The notes beneath the pieces are model-generated. The model was given only the letters and a program-made list of their open reading frames with translations, was not told where the DNA came from and ran no database searches. Below, one piece after another: positions 15,900 through 24,308 of a stretch of DNA of 64,000 bases (position 1 is the first letter of the stretch; every line of letters starts with the position of its first letter). The position numbers and the translations under genes are program-made. Source of the DNA: Oceanobacillus piezotolerans (GTDB lineage Bacteria > Bacillota > Bacilli > Bacillales > Amphibacillaceae); contig NZ_RCHR01000006.1 of the NCBI RefSeq assembly GCF_003665065.1, positions 117,069 through 181,068 on the forward strand, in the 5' to 3' direction.

Positions 15900-17297
15900 T
15901 TAGTTTGATTGTTCAGCTAGCTGTAAATCAGTTGTTTGAGTTTCTCCATTTCTAACAAATTCTACTTCAATAGACTCTCCAACCTCGGTCTCTGAATATA
16001 AGAACTGTCTTAGCTCAAGGATGGAAGTAACCACATGGCCATTGATTTTAGTAATAACGTCAAACTGTTGTAAGCCTGCTCGTTCAGCTGCAGAGTTTGG
16101 TTGAACGTTAGCAACGACCATTCCACCTTCAATTCCATCTGGAAGTACAATTTCAGAACGGTACTCAAAAGGCACTTGGTATAGAGAAACGGTTGCGATA
16201 CCTATCTCTGGTCTTGTTACCTCCCCATCCTGTTCTAATTGCTCCATGATTGGAAGGGCGGAATCAATCGGAATCGCAAAACCAATACCTTCTACTGCAC
16301 CTTGAGCAATTTTCATCGAGTTAATCCCTATAACATTTCCTTCCGCATCAACTAAGGCACCACCACTGTTACCAGGGTTAATTGCTGCATCGGTTTGCAG
16401 TACTTCAGTTACCCAGTCAGCCTGTCCGTCTCCATTGGTATCCACCGAAACAGAGCGGTTTAATCCACTAATAATGCCTTTTGTAACAGAGTTAGCAAAT
16501 TCAAGTCCTAGAGGATTCCCAATTGCTAGTACTGTTTCTCCGACCTTTAAGTCGGAAGATGAACCAAGATTAGCGACTGTATTAATTTGAGATCCGTCGA
16601 TTTCTAATACTGCCAAGTCAGTTAAAGCATCGCCGCCTAATACTTTAGCAGGAAGTCTTACTTCATCATTTAACACAACTTCTACCTGTTCTGCACCGTC
16701 TACAACGTGTTGATTGGTTACGACATAGGCCTTACCGTTTTCCTTTTTGTAGACAATACCAGATCCGGTACCTGCTTCCTGATTACCTTCCCATATGCTT
16801 TGCTGCTGCAAGTTCACCACACCTACAACCGCCTCTGAAACCTCCTGTATATCGGTTGAGACTGTAGCATCTTCTGCGGAAAGATTATCAATCATTTGTG
16901 GCTCACCGCTTGTTTCTGTAGCTTCTTCGTTGTTAGATCCATCCGCTGCAGAATCGATATCAATTATGCCGCTCGTTAATAATAACACAACGACTACAGC
17001 GGAAATGACACCACCAACGATACCTCCAAGGAAAATGCTGCCCCAGTTTCTTTGCTTTTTAGGATTTGCTCGATAGGTTGATTGCTCTTCTATGTTAGTT
17101 GGAGCTTCATTTGTAGAAGCGATCTGTTCCTCTGAAGTATAGTCTTGTGAGGTAACGGTTGTTTCCCTTTCATCAAGTGGGGTATTATATTCGTTCCTAG
17201 AGTTGGAATCTGTTTCTCTTTCTTGCTCATAGGAATTTTCAGAGATGTCACCGTTGTTTTTGCGGAATGAATCTCTTTGATTTTCGTTATTCTCCAA
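15900..17297 (-). CDS. htrA: Membrane-anchored serine protease/chaperone HtrA
   Basis: 465-aa trypsin-like quality-control protease acting at the outer face of the membrane. An acidic, Asn/Glu-rich cytoplasmic tail (1-80) is followed by one transmembrane helix (about 86-108) and the protease domain. The catalytic triad is His197 (TNQHVVDG), Asp227 (LTDLAVLE) and Ser311 (NPGNSGGAL). A C-terminal PDZ domain lies at about 350-460. I chose TTG 17297, nine bases after GGAGAAGG; the longer open frame runs into the divergent promoter region. In B. subtilis htrA and htrB are induced by CssRS, and the gene pair divergent from this one is a CssRS homologue, which fits a secretion-stress locus. Confidence 0.9.
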   Translation of the reverse strand: MENNENQRDSFRKNNGDISENSYEQERETDSNSRNEYNTPLDERETTVTSQDYTSEEQIASTNEAPTNIEEQSTYRANPKKQRNWGSIFLGGIVGGVISAVVVVLLLTSGIIDIDSAADGSNNEEATETSGEPQMIDNLSAEDATVSTDIQEVSEAVVGVVNLQQQSIWEGNQEAGTGSGIVYKKENGKAYVVTNQHVVDGAEQVEVVLNDEVRLPAKVLGGDALTDLAVLEIDGSQINTVANLGSSSDLKVGETVLAIGNPLGLEFANSVTKGIISGLNRSVSVDTNGDGQADWVTEVLQTDAAINPGNSGGALVDAEGNVIGINSMKIAQGAVEGIGFAIPIDSALPIMEQLEQDGEVTRPEIGIATVSLYQVPFEYRSEIVLPDGIEGGMVVANVQPNSAAERAGLQQFDVITKINGHVVTSILELRQFLYSETEVGESIEVEFVRNGETQTTDLQLAEQSN

Positions 17298-17330
17298 AAA
17301 TATCACCCTTCTCCTCGTTAGTTTATTCTT

Positions 17331-17380
17331 ATTATACAAGTTAACTATAAACGACACTAGTGGAATGGATTTGGTATAAT
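17331..17380. promoter_or_regulatory. Divergent htrA / cssRS promoter region
   Basis: For cssR, TATAAT at 17375-17380 has ACGACA (17351-17356) 18 bp upstream. For htrA on the minus strand, TATAAT is at 17336-17331 with no good -35, as expected for an activator-dependent promoter. Operators for CssR presumably lie between; I could not fix them. Confidence 0.55.
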
Positions 17381-17450
17381 TGTGGAATAAATGTGTAAAT
17401 AGCAATCGAATTGTAATGATAAAAAAGTTTGGAAGGGGAAAGGAAAGGAT

Positions 17451-18137
17451 ATGAGTTACTATATAGGATTGGTCGAGGACGATCCGAATATCCAAAACAT
17501 TGTCTCAGCCTATTTGAAGAAGGAAGACTATGAGGTAGCTGTATTAGGAACAGCTGAAGAAGCATTAGAATTATGGGGAAATAATCCGCCTGATATGTGG
17601 ATTTTAGATATTATGTTACCAGGAATGGATGGGTATGATTTTTGTAAACGAATTAGAAAAGAAAGTGAGGTGCCAATTATTATTATTTCTGCTAAGGATG
17701 ATGAAATAGATAAAATCCTAGGTCTTGAACTTGGAGGAGATGATTATTTAACGAAGCCTTTTAGTCCAAGAGAATTAGTTGCCCGTGTGAAGCGATTATT
17801 TAAACGCTCAGACATCAATGCCAAACCTTTGAAAGAGAATGAAGACCGACTGAAGGTGGATCATTTATTGATTTACAAGAATGAACGCAGAATCTTTCTA
17901 GACGGAAAGGAATACGAGGTAACCACAAAAGAATTTGATATGCTCAAGCTTCTGGCTGAGAATGCAAATCGCGCTTTTTCTCGCGAGGAGCTTCTTGTTA
18001 AAATATGGGGAAATGACTACTTTGGCAGTGACAGAGCTGTTGATGACTTAGTTAAACGAATCCGTAAAAAGATAGAAGATGTTCCAATTGAGACTGTATG
18101 GGGTTACGGATATCGTTTACGAAAAGAAGAGGAATAA
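17451..18137 (+). CDS. cssR: Response regulator, CssR-like (OmpR family)
   Basis: 228-aa transcription factor. The receiver domain has acidic residues Asp10/Asp11, phospho-acceptor Asp53 (WILDIMLPGMDGY) and Lys102 (TKPF). The C-terminal winged helix contains NDYFGSDRAVDDLVKRIRKK. The opening MSYxIxLVED, WILDIMLP and the DYFGxDRxVDDLVxRxRxK stretch agree with B. subtilis CssR. It lies divergent from htrA, the main CssR target known from Bacillus. The sensor kinase gene starts 3 bases after its stop. Expected role: sensing misfolded or over-secreted proteins and activating htrA and its own operon. Confidence 0.85.
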   Translation: MSYYIGLVEDDPNIQNIVSAYLKKEDYEVAVLGTAEEALELWGNNPPDMWILDIMLPGMDGYDFCKRIRKESEVPIIIISAKDDEIDKILGLELGGDDYLTKPFSPRELVARVKRLFKRSDINAKPLKENEDRLKVDHLLIYKNERRIFLDGKEYEVTTKEFDMLKLLAENANRAFSREELLVKIWGNDYFGSDRAVDDLVKRIRKKIEDVPIETVWGYGYRLRKEEE

Positions 18138-18140
18138 GGA

Positions 18141-19475
18141 ATGAAACTTCAATCACAACTGATTGCAGCTTTTACTGCACTATTAATCGTCATCATGGCA
18201 GTTGTTTGGTATGTTATCTATTCTTTAATTCTTGACCTGTTAATCAAAGACGAACAACGGCAACTCGAGCAAACAGGTGAATTGTTGGTCGAGATATTGA
18301 ATGAGCAATATAGTATAAGCGATATGCACCAGTTTTATAATGTCATTGATGAGCAAGACTTACAGATGTTTATGTATGATAGTCGCCAGAATGCAGTGCT
18401 TTTCTCTACCATGCCAAGTGAATTTGTAAGAGGCTTATATGAAAAAAATGACTTCTCTGATCAGGTCCAAACCATATGGGACTATGAAAACGAGAAATAT
18501 GTAACTTCCCGGATTTTATTTCTTCCTGAAACAGCAGGGTTAGAATTAATTTTGCTTACACCTTTAGATGATATAAAAGAAGTACAGCAGAACTTCTTTC
18601 TTCGTTTGTTCTTAATTTTTATCTTTGGATCTATGGTGGCGGTAATTATTACTTATCTGCTTACTAAGCGTTTAGTAACTCCGTTAACACGCTTGAAGAT
18701 TCAATTAAAGAAAATAGAAAAGCGAAAATTTGATGACTTGGAGTATATCGAAGCATCTGGAGAAATTAAAGAAGTTGCAGATAGTGTTTATGAGATGGCG
18801 GACGAGCTAAGACGGTATATGAATTCACAGCAGGTTTTTTTCCAGAATGCGAGTCATGAATTAAAAACCCCATTAATGACCATACAGGGATATGCAGAGG
18901 GAATTAAGGATGGCATTTTTGATGAAGAAGAGACGGAAAAAGGCCTAGAAGTAATGGTGACCGAGGTAAATCGGTTGAAAGCTATTATAAATGAAATGAT
19001 ATTACTAGCGAAATTAGATACGGAACCAACTGTTTATGAACCGAAAATAATTAAAGGGAGAGATCTATTAAACCTTATCATAGATCGAACACTCCCCTTG
19101 GTAAATGAAAAAGGAATAGCATTAGACACGAAGGCAGAAGATAATATTACAATCTATGCTGATGAGGAGAAAATTTTACGTGCATTATTAAATGTTGTTA
19201 TTAATGGGATACGACATGCAAAAAGTATAGTAACGATTCAGATGTTCTCAGAGGGAAATAAACATATCATAATCATTGAAGATGATGGAGAAGGAATACC
19301 AGAAGAATTAAGACCACACATCTTTCATCGTTTTGTAAAAGGAAAAAACGGGGAAACAGGATTAGGACTTGCAATAGCCCGAGCGATTATTGAACAGTCT
19401 TCAGGGACTATTTCTGCAGGGAAGTCTGAAACTGGAGGAGCAAGGTTCATCATTCAATTTCCTAAAAGAAAGTAA
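18141..19475 (+). CDS. cssS: Sensor histidine kinase, CssS-like
   Basis: 444-aa membrane kinase. Transmembrane helix 1 (about 8-32), an extracytoplasmic loop of about 120 residues, helix 2 (152-173), HAMP linker, then HisKA with phospho-acceptor His239 (FFQNASHELKTP). HATPase boxes: N (LLNVVINGIRHA), G1 (DDGEGIP) and G2 (GETGLGLAIA). The extracellular loop size suits detection of unfolded protein. It is probably translationally coupled to cssR. A terminator is not obvious before typA. Confidence 0.87.
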   Translation: MKLQSQLIAAFTALLIVIMAVVWYVIYSLILDLLIKDEQRQLEQTGELLVEILNEQYSISDMHQFYNVIDEQDLQMFMYDSRQNAVLFSTMPSEFVRGLYEKNDFSDQVQTIWDYENEKYVTSRILFLPETAGLELILLTPLDDIKEVQQNFFLRLFLIFIFGSMVAVIITYLLTKRLVTPLTRLKIQLKKIEKRKFDDLEYIEASGEIKEVADSVYEMADELRRYMNSQQVFFQNASHELKTPLMTIQGYAEGIKDGIFDEEETEKGLEVMVTEVNRLKAIINEMILLAKLDTEPTVYEPKIIKGRDLLNLIIDRTLPLVNEKGIALDTKAEDNITIYADEEKILRALLNVVINGIRHAKSIVTIQMFSEGNKHIIIIEDDGEGIPEELRPHIFHRFVKGKNGETGLGLAIARAIIEQSSGTISAGKSETGGARFIIQFPKRK

Positions 19476-19511
19476 AAAAGTTTAAACCTATGTATTTTTT
19501 TAATAAAGATT

Positions 19512-19540
19512 TTAGTTCTAACTATATTTTATGGTATAAT
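19512..19540 (+). promoter_or_regulatory. typA promoter
   Basis: An extended -10 TGGTATAAT (19532-19540) lies with a weak TTAGTT at 19512-19517, about 43 bp before the typA start. Confidence 0.6.
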
Positions 19541-19582
19541 GTTCTAGTTTGATTCATCCGAATAAAAGAGGAGCGTACTTTT

Positions 19583-21409
19583 ATGCAATTAAGAGAAGAT
19601 GTTCGTAATATCGCAATTATTGCCCACGTTGACCACGGAAAAACAACTCTAGTGGATCAACTGTTAAAATACTCAGGAACATTTCGTGAAAATGAGCATG
19701 TGGATGAGAGGGCAATGGACTCTGGAGATATAGAACGTGAACGTGGAATTACAATTTTGGCTAAAAATACAGCAGTAAAGTATAACGATACAACCATTAA
19801 CATTTTAGACACACCAGGACACGCCGACTTTGGTGGGGAAGTAGAACGGATTATGAAGATGGTTGACGGGGTAGCTTTGGTTGTAGATAGCTACGAAGGC
19901 ACGATGCCACAAACGCGCTTTGTATTAAAGAAGGCATTAGAACAAAAAATAACACCGATTGTTGTTTTAAATAAAATTGATCGTCCGAATGCAAGACCAT
20001 CAGAAGTAGTCGATGAGGTACTTGATTTATTTATCGAGCTTGGGGCAGACGATGAACAATTGGAATTCCCTGTAGTCTATGCTTCAGCCTTAAACGGAAC
20101 TTCTGGATTAGAACCAGAAGATCAGCAAGAAACAATGGATCCCATTTTTACTACTATTTTAGAGCATATTCCAGCACCAGCTGATACACGCGAAGAACCT
20201 TTGCAATTCCAGGTAACACTGCTTGATTATAATGATTACGTTGGACGTGTTGGTATAGGTCGTGTTGTGCGCGGGAAAATTCATGTCGGACAACAGGTAG
20301 TAGTACTGAAGGAAGACGGATCAAGTAAATCCTTCCGTGTATCTAAATTGTTTGGGTTTATTGGATTAAAGCGTATAGAAATTGAAGAAGCTTACTCTGG
20401 GGATATCGTAGCAATTTCTGGTATGGAAGATATTAACGTTGGTGAAACAGTATGTCCACAAGACCATCCTGAAGCATTGCCATGGCTGCGGATTGATGAG
20501 CCAACATTGCAAATGACGTTCCTAGTGAATAACAGCCCATTTGCAGGAAAAGAAGGGAAGTTCATTACTTCCCGTAAAATTGAAGAACGTCTGATGAAAC
20601 AGCTGGAAACAGATGTTAGCTTACGGGTTGATCCAACTGAATCCCCTGATGCATGGATTGTATCTGGTCGCGGAGAGTTGCACCTATCCATTCTAATTGA
20701 GAATATGCGTCGTGAAGGCTATGAATTACAGTTATCTAAACCTCAAGTTATCATCAAAGAAATAGATGGAGTAAAATGTGAACCTGTCGAACGTGTTCAA
20801 GTGGATGTCCCTGAAGAGTATACTGGAGGGGTTATGGAGTCTCTTGGTGCTCGTAAAGGGGAAATGCTCGACATGGTGAACCACGGAAATGGCCAAGTTC
20901 GCTTGGAATTCAAAGTACCTTCTCGTGGATTGCTGGGATATTCTACAGAATTCATGTCACAAACTCGTGGTTATGGAATCCTGAACCATACGTTTGAAGC
21001 ATATGAGCCTGTAATTAAGGGACAAGTTGGTGGTCGTCGTGAAGGCGTACTGGTTGCCCTTGAAAATGGAAAAGCTTCAACCTATGGAATTATGGGACTT
21101 GAAGATCGTGGAACTATTTTTGTTAATCCTGGTACAGAAGTTTACGCTGGGATGATTGTTGGGGAACATAACCGTGAAAATGATCTAACGGTTAATATTA
21201 CAAAAGAGAAACATTTGACTAACGTTCGTTCAGCAACTAAAGACCAAACAGCAACGATTCGTAAAACCCGTCAAATGTCACTGGAAGAAGCATTACAGTA
21301 TTTAAATGAAGATGAGTACTGTGAAGTAACACCAGAATCGATTCGTTTGCGTAAACAAATTCTAAACAAAAATGAACGTGAAAAAGCAGCAAAACATAAG
21401 AATAAGTAA
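19583..21409 (+). CDS. typA: Ribosome-associated translational GTPase TypA/BipA
   Basis: 608-aa GTPase related to EF-G, needed for ribosome assembly and stress or cold growth in many bacteria. The GTP-binding domain contains AHVDHGKTTLVDQLL, DTPGHADFGGEV and NKIDRPNARP. Domains II, III and V follow, and the TypA-specific C-terminus holds RSATKDQTATIRKTRQMSLEEA. The length is typical. GAGG precedes ATG 19583. It is monocistronic, with a strong terminator 150 bp downstream. Confidence 0.96.
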   Translation: MQLREDVRNIAIIAHVDHGKTTLVDQLLKYSGTFRENEHVDERAMDSGDIERERGITILAKNTAVKYNDTTINILDTPGHADFGGEVERIMKMVDGVALVVDSYEGTMPQTRFVLKKALEQKITPIVVLNKIDRPNARPSEVVDEVLDLFIELGADDEQLEFPVVYASALNGTSGLEPEDQQETMDPIFTTILEHIPAPADTREEPLQFQVTLLDYNDYVGRVGIGRVVRGKIHVGQQVVVLKEDGSSKSFRVSKLFGFIGLKRIEIEEAYSGDIVAISGMEDINVGETVCPQDHPEALPWLRIDEPTLQMTFLVNNSPFAGKEGKFITSRKIEERLMKQLETDVSLRVDPTESPDAWIVSGRGELHLSILIENMRREGYELQLSKPQVIIKEIDGVKCEPVERVQVDVPEEYTGGVMESLGARKGEMLDMVNHGNGQVRLEFKVPSRGLLGYSTEFMSQTRGYGILNHTFEAYEPVIKGQVGGRREGVLVALENGKASTYGIMGLEDRGTIFVNPGTEVYAGMIVGEHNRENDLTVNITKEKHLTNVRSATKDQTATIRKTRQMSLEEALQYLNEDEYCEVTPESIRLRKQILNKNEREKAAKHKNK

Positions 21410-21561
21410 GTTGAAATTATTTGGGGAACACACATTTCTTTCCCAGTAATTATGAGTACAGTAATGAATCAGTTATTTATGACTTATTACTTTTTCCCGT
21501 CTCTTGCCATGCTCGTTATCCTCGCATGTTAGTAGGGGAGAGCATTAGCATCAATTTATTG

Positions 21562-21596
21562 AACCAGAAGGTGATAGAATCACCTTCTGGTTTTTT
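21562..21596 (+). terminator. Strong terminator downstream of typA
   Basis: A perfect 14-bp stem AACCAGAAGGTGAT / ATCACCTTCTGGTT with loop AGA, then TTTTTT. The 150 bases between typA and this hairpin show no gene. Confidence 0.92.
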
Positions 21597-21718
21597 CTAT
21601 GTGAACTCTCAAGGCTACTTGTTATTTTCTGTAATATAGGTCCTGCAGTTGTTTCAACTTAGAAGAATGCGGGGATAAATGTACTAGGTTATATAAGAAT
21701 AAGAATAAGTGAAAGCAC

Positions 21719-21780
21719 TTGCATAACCTGTATATACAGGTTATAATAAAATTGTTAATAAACATGTATATACAGGTTAT
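21719..21780 (+). promoter_or_regulatory. treP promoter with two TreR operators and a weak cre
   Basis: TTGCAT (21719-21724) and TATAAT (21742-21747) have a 17-bp gap. Operator 1 is a perfect palindrome over 21723-21744, core AACCTGTATATACAGGTT, filling the spacer. Operator 2, AACATGTATATACAGGTT, lies at 21761-21778, downstream of the start of transcription. Both share TGTATATACA, the core known for Bacillus TreR. Bound repressor would block polymerase and its escape; trehalose 6-phosphate would be the inducer. TGAAAGCACTTGCA (21710-21723) resembles cre with two mismatches. Confidence 0.82.
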
Positions 21781-21808
21781 TAAACATTTTTTAATATAGG
21801 GAGGGCTT

Positions 21809-23737
21809 ATGGTGTCAGGAGCACATAACATCTATGCACCACTTAATGGTAAATTGACAAAACTTGAAAACGTGCCTGATCCTACATTTTCACAAAAACT
21901 TATGGGGGAAGGTATTGCAATAGACCCCGTAGATGGAAAAGTAGTTTCACCAATTAATGGAGAGATCGTTCTCATTCCAGATACAAAGCATGCAGTTGGG
22001 TTAAAGTCTGAATCCGGAGCGGAAATACTTATTCATATCGGCCTTGAAACGGTTGCGTTAAATGGTGAAGGATTTGAAGTACACGTTAATCAAGGAGACA
22101 AAGTAAAAGCAGGACAAACATTAATTACGTTTGACTTAGAGTTTATCAAAAAGAATGCAGCTAGTTCTATCACACCTATCATTGTAACGAATGGTAGTGA
22201 TTTTGAAGTAACTAGTATCACAGATGATAAGAAGGCAGTTGCAGGGGAGACTATTGTCTATAAAGTTGCTGAGAAGAAGAAAGACCAGCCAAGTGCATCG
22301 CCAAGACAAGAGGCAAATCAAAAAAATAAACCTCAATACAGTGATGAAGCTAAAGAAATTGTAGCGGCAGTTGGTGGGGAAGAGAATATCGATGTGGCAA
22401 CACATTGTGTAACAAGACTACGTTTTGCCTTAATGGATGAAGATAAAGTAGACCATGAAAAACTGGATAATCTAGGTCTTGTTAAAGGATCCTTCTCATC
22501 CAATGGACAATTCCAAGTTATCATTGGACAAGGTACAGTTGATAAAGTATATCAAGCAATGGTAAATGAAACAGGTATTTCAGAAGCTACGAAGGATGAA
22601 GTAAAGGCTGCTGGTGCGAAACATAACCAAAACGCACTGCAACGAGGAATTAAAACATTAGCAGATATCTTTATTCCTATCCTCCCAGCTATCGTTACAG
22701 CCGGTTTACTATTGGGTATTAATAATATCTTAGTTAACCCAGTATTTTCTGATGAATCTATAATTGAAATGTATCCATCTGTTGCTGGTATAGCGGATAT
22801 GATTAACATTATTGCCAGCACAGCGTTCACTTTCTTACCAGCATTAATTGGTTGGTCGGCAGCTAAGCGTTTTGGTGGAAGTCCGTTGCTTGGTATCGTA
22901 TTAGGTCTAATATTAGTACATCCAGCTCTTACGCCAGCAGGGGAATTCGCACAATTACAGGCGCAAGGGGAAGCACCAACATGGAACTTCTTTGGATTGC
23001 AAATTGACCAATTAGGCTATCAGGGTCAAGTATTACCAGTACTTGTAGCAGCATGGGTACTAGCTAAAATAGAAGTTTGGTTGAGGAAGAGAGTACATGA
23101 TTCCTTACATTTATTAGTAGTTGCACCTGTGGCATTACTTGCAACTGGTTTACTCGCATTTATTATTATTGGACCGGTAACGTTTACTGTTGGAACATGG
23201 ATCACAGATGGCATTGTCTGGATTTTTGATGCTGTTCCGCTACTTGGTGGACTTATATATGGTGCACTTTATGCTCCACTTGTTATTACAGGAATGCATC
23301 ATACCTTCTTAGCCGTAGATTTACAGTTAATTGGTAGCACTGGATCTACTTTCTTATGGCCGATTGTGGCATTATCTAATATTGCACAAGGTTCTGCTGT
23401 ATTTGCTATTATGCTAGCAGCGAGAGATGAGAAATTGAAAGGTTTAGCTGGGACTTCAGGTATATCTGCTTACTTAGGGGTGACAGAACCTGCGATGTTT
23501 GGGGTTAACCTTCGTTACAGATTCCCATTCTATGCGGCAATTGTTGGTACTGGAATTGCTGGAGCATTTATCACATTGCAAAACGTACAAGCATCATCTA
23601 TTGGAATAGGTGGTATTCCAGCACCGCTTTCCATTTCTAATAGCATGATGGCATTTCTTATCGGTATGTTAATTGTTATTGTAGTACCATTTATTATTAC
23701 GTTTATTATAGCAAAACGTAAATTCCGTAATGACTAA
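21809..23737 (+). CDS. treP: Trehalose PTS transporter, fused EIIA-EIIB-EIIC
   Basis: 642-aa phosphotransferase permease that imports trehalose as trehalose 6-phosphate. Domain order is EIIA (1-155, glucose type, phospho-His76 in LIHIGLETV with His61), a Gln/Asn-rich linker (155-178), EIIB (179-265, phospho-Cys200 in THCVTRLRF) and EIIC (285-640, ten or so helices, with GMHH and GVTEPAMFGVN motifs). B. subtilis TreP has only EIIBC and borrows EIIA from PtsG; here EIIA is fused at the N-terminus. The ribosome site GGGAGGG is close to ATG 21809, so GTG 21812 is an alternative. It is followed by a terminator and a repeat before the phosphotrehalase gene. Confidence 0.92.
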   Translation: MVSGAHNIYAPLNGKLTKLENVPDPTFSQKLMGEGIAIDPVDGKVVSPINGEIVLIPDTKHAVGLKSESGAEILIHIGLETVALNGEGFEVHVNQGDKVKAGQTLITFDLEFIKKNAASSITPIIVTNGSDFEVTSITDDKKAVAGETIVYKVAEKKKDQPSASPRQEANQKNKPQYSDEAKEIVAAVGGEENIDVATHCVTRLRFALMDEDKVDHEKLDNLGLVKGSFSSNGQFQVIIGQGTVDKVYQAMVNETGISEATKDEVKAAGAKHNQNALQRGIKTLADIFIPILPAIVTAGLLLGINNILVNPVFSDESIIEMYPSVAGIADMINIIASTAFTFLPALIGWSAAKRFGGSPLLGIVLGLILVHPALTPAGEFAQLQAQGEAPTWNFFGLQIDQLGYQGQVLPVLVAAWVLAKIEVWLRKRVHDSLHLLVVAPVALLATGLLAFIIIGPVTFTVGTWITDGIVWIFDAVPLLGGLIYGALYAPLVITGMHHTFLAVDLQLIGSTGSTFLWPIVALSNIAQGSAVFAIMLAARDEKLKGLAGTSGISAYLGVTEPAMFGVNLRYRFPFYAAIVGTGIAGAFITLQNVQASSIGIGGIPAPLSISNSMMAFLIGMLIVIVVPFIITFIIAKRKFRND

Positions 23738-23751
23738 ATATAAAACAGCAT

Positions 23752-23788
23752 ACTCAGTGGGGGACGATCATCCTTCACTGAGTTTTTG
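23752..23788 (+). terminator. Terminator after treP
   Basis: ACTCAGTG (23752-23759) and CACTGAGT (23776-23783) form a stem, with a possible GG/CC extension, followed by TTTTTG. It may make treP more strongly expressed than the distal genes. Confidence 0.75.
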
Positions 23789-23858
23789 TTAAAGTTTGGG
23801 TTGTTGTTAACAAAATAGATAGACTTCTTATTGGTCAATCAAAGATAGTGCATAAAAA

Positions 23859-24140
23859 CCGCTCCGGAAATACACTACGCTTTCCGCGGGCGCTGCTGAG
23901 CCTCCTCGTGCTAACGCACTGCGGGGTCTCACCTAGGCTTTTCATCCCGCAGGAGTCTCCGTGTATTTCCTCCGCTAGTATAGCGCTATAAAGAAAACAC
24001 AAATCCTCATAAGAAGTGATTGTAGCGGAGGGCAGTCGACTCCTGCGGGAAAAGCAACAAGCGAAGACCCCGCAGGAAGTGGTCTTCTTCCGAGGAGGCT
24101 GAGACGTTGCCCGCGGAAAGCGTACTGCCCGCAGCGGAAA
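23859..24140. repeat. Long imperfect inverted-repeat element within the tre operon
   Basis: Two GC-rich arms, about 23859-23977 and 24022-24140, face each other. Shared blocks in opposite orientation include GCTTTCCGCGGGC, GAGCCTCC, GCGGGGTCT and TCCCGCAGGAGTC. The element has no transposase and no credible coding frame. Its base composition is unlike the AT-rich neighbours. Similar arms with CGCTTTCCGCGGGC are familiar from intergenic regions of many Bacillaceae genomes (recalled, not searched). It looks like a miniature inverted-repeat element, and its RNA would fold into a long hairpin. Confidence 0.8.
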
Positions 24141-24308
24141 TCACCAGCATATATTTCCATTGTGTTTTCGGTGTGACACGATAAACTATCTTGCTTTCAG
24201 TTGATCAGATTTTTCTATCGACTGTGAAATATTAAACGAAACATCATATACCAAAAGAGTCTTGTTAAAAGACTAAATACTATATTACAAACAAGGAGTG
24301 GAAAATAA

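Noticed and set aside
21421..21639. Small gene between typA and its terminator
   Set aside because: No ribosome site, poor composition for a protein, and the frame crosses the terminator hairpin.
23975..24160. Open frame in the inverted-repeat element
   Set aside because: It lies in the right arm of the element, has unusual composition and no start signal.
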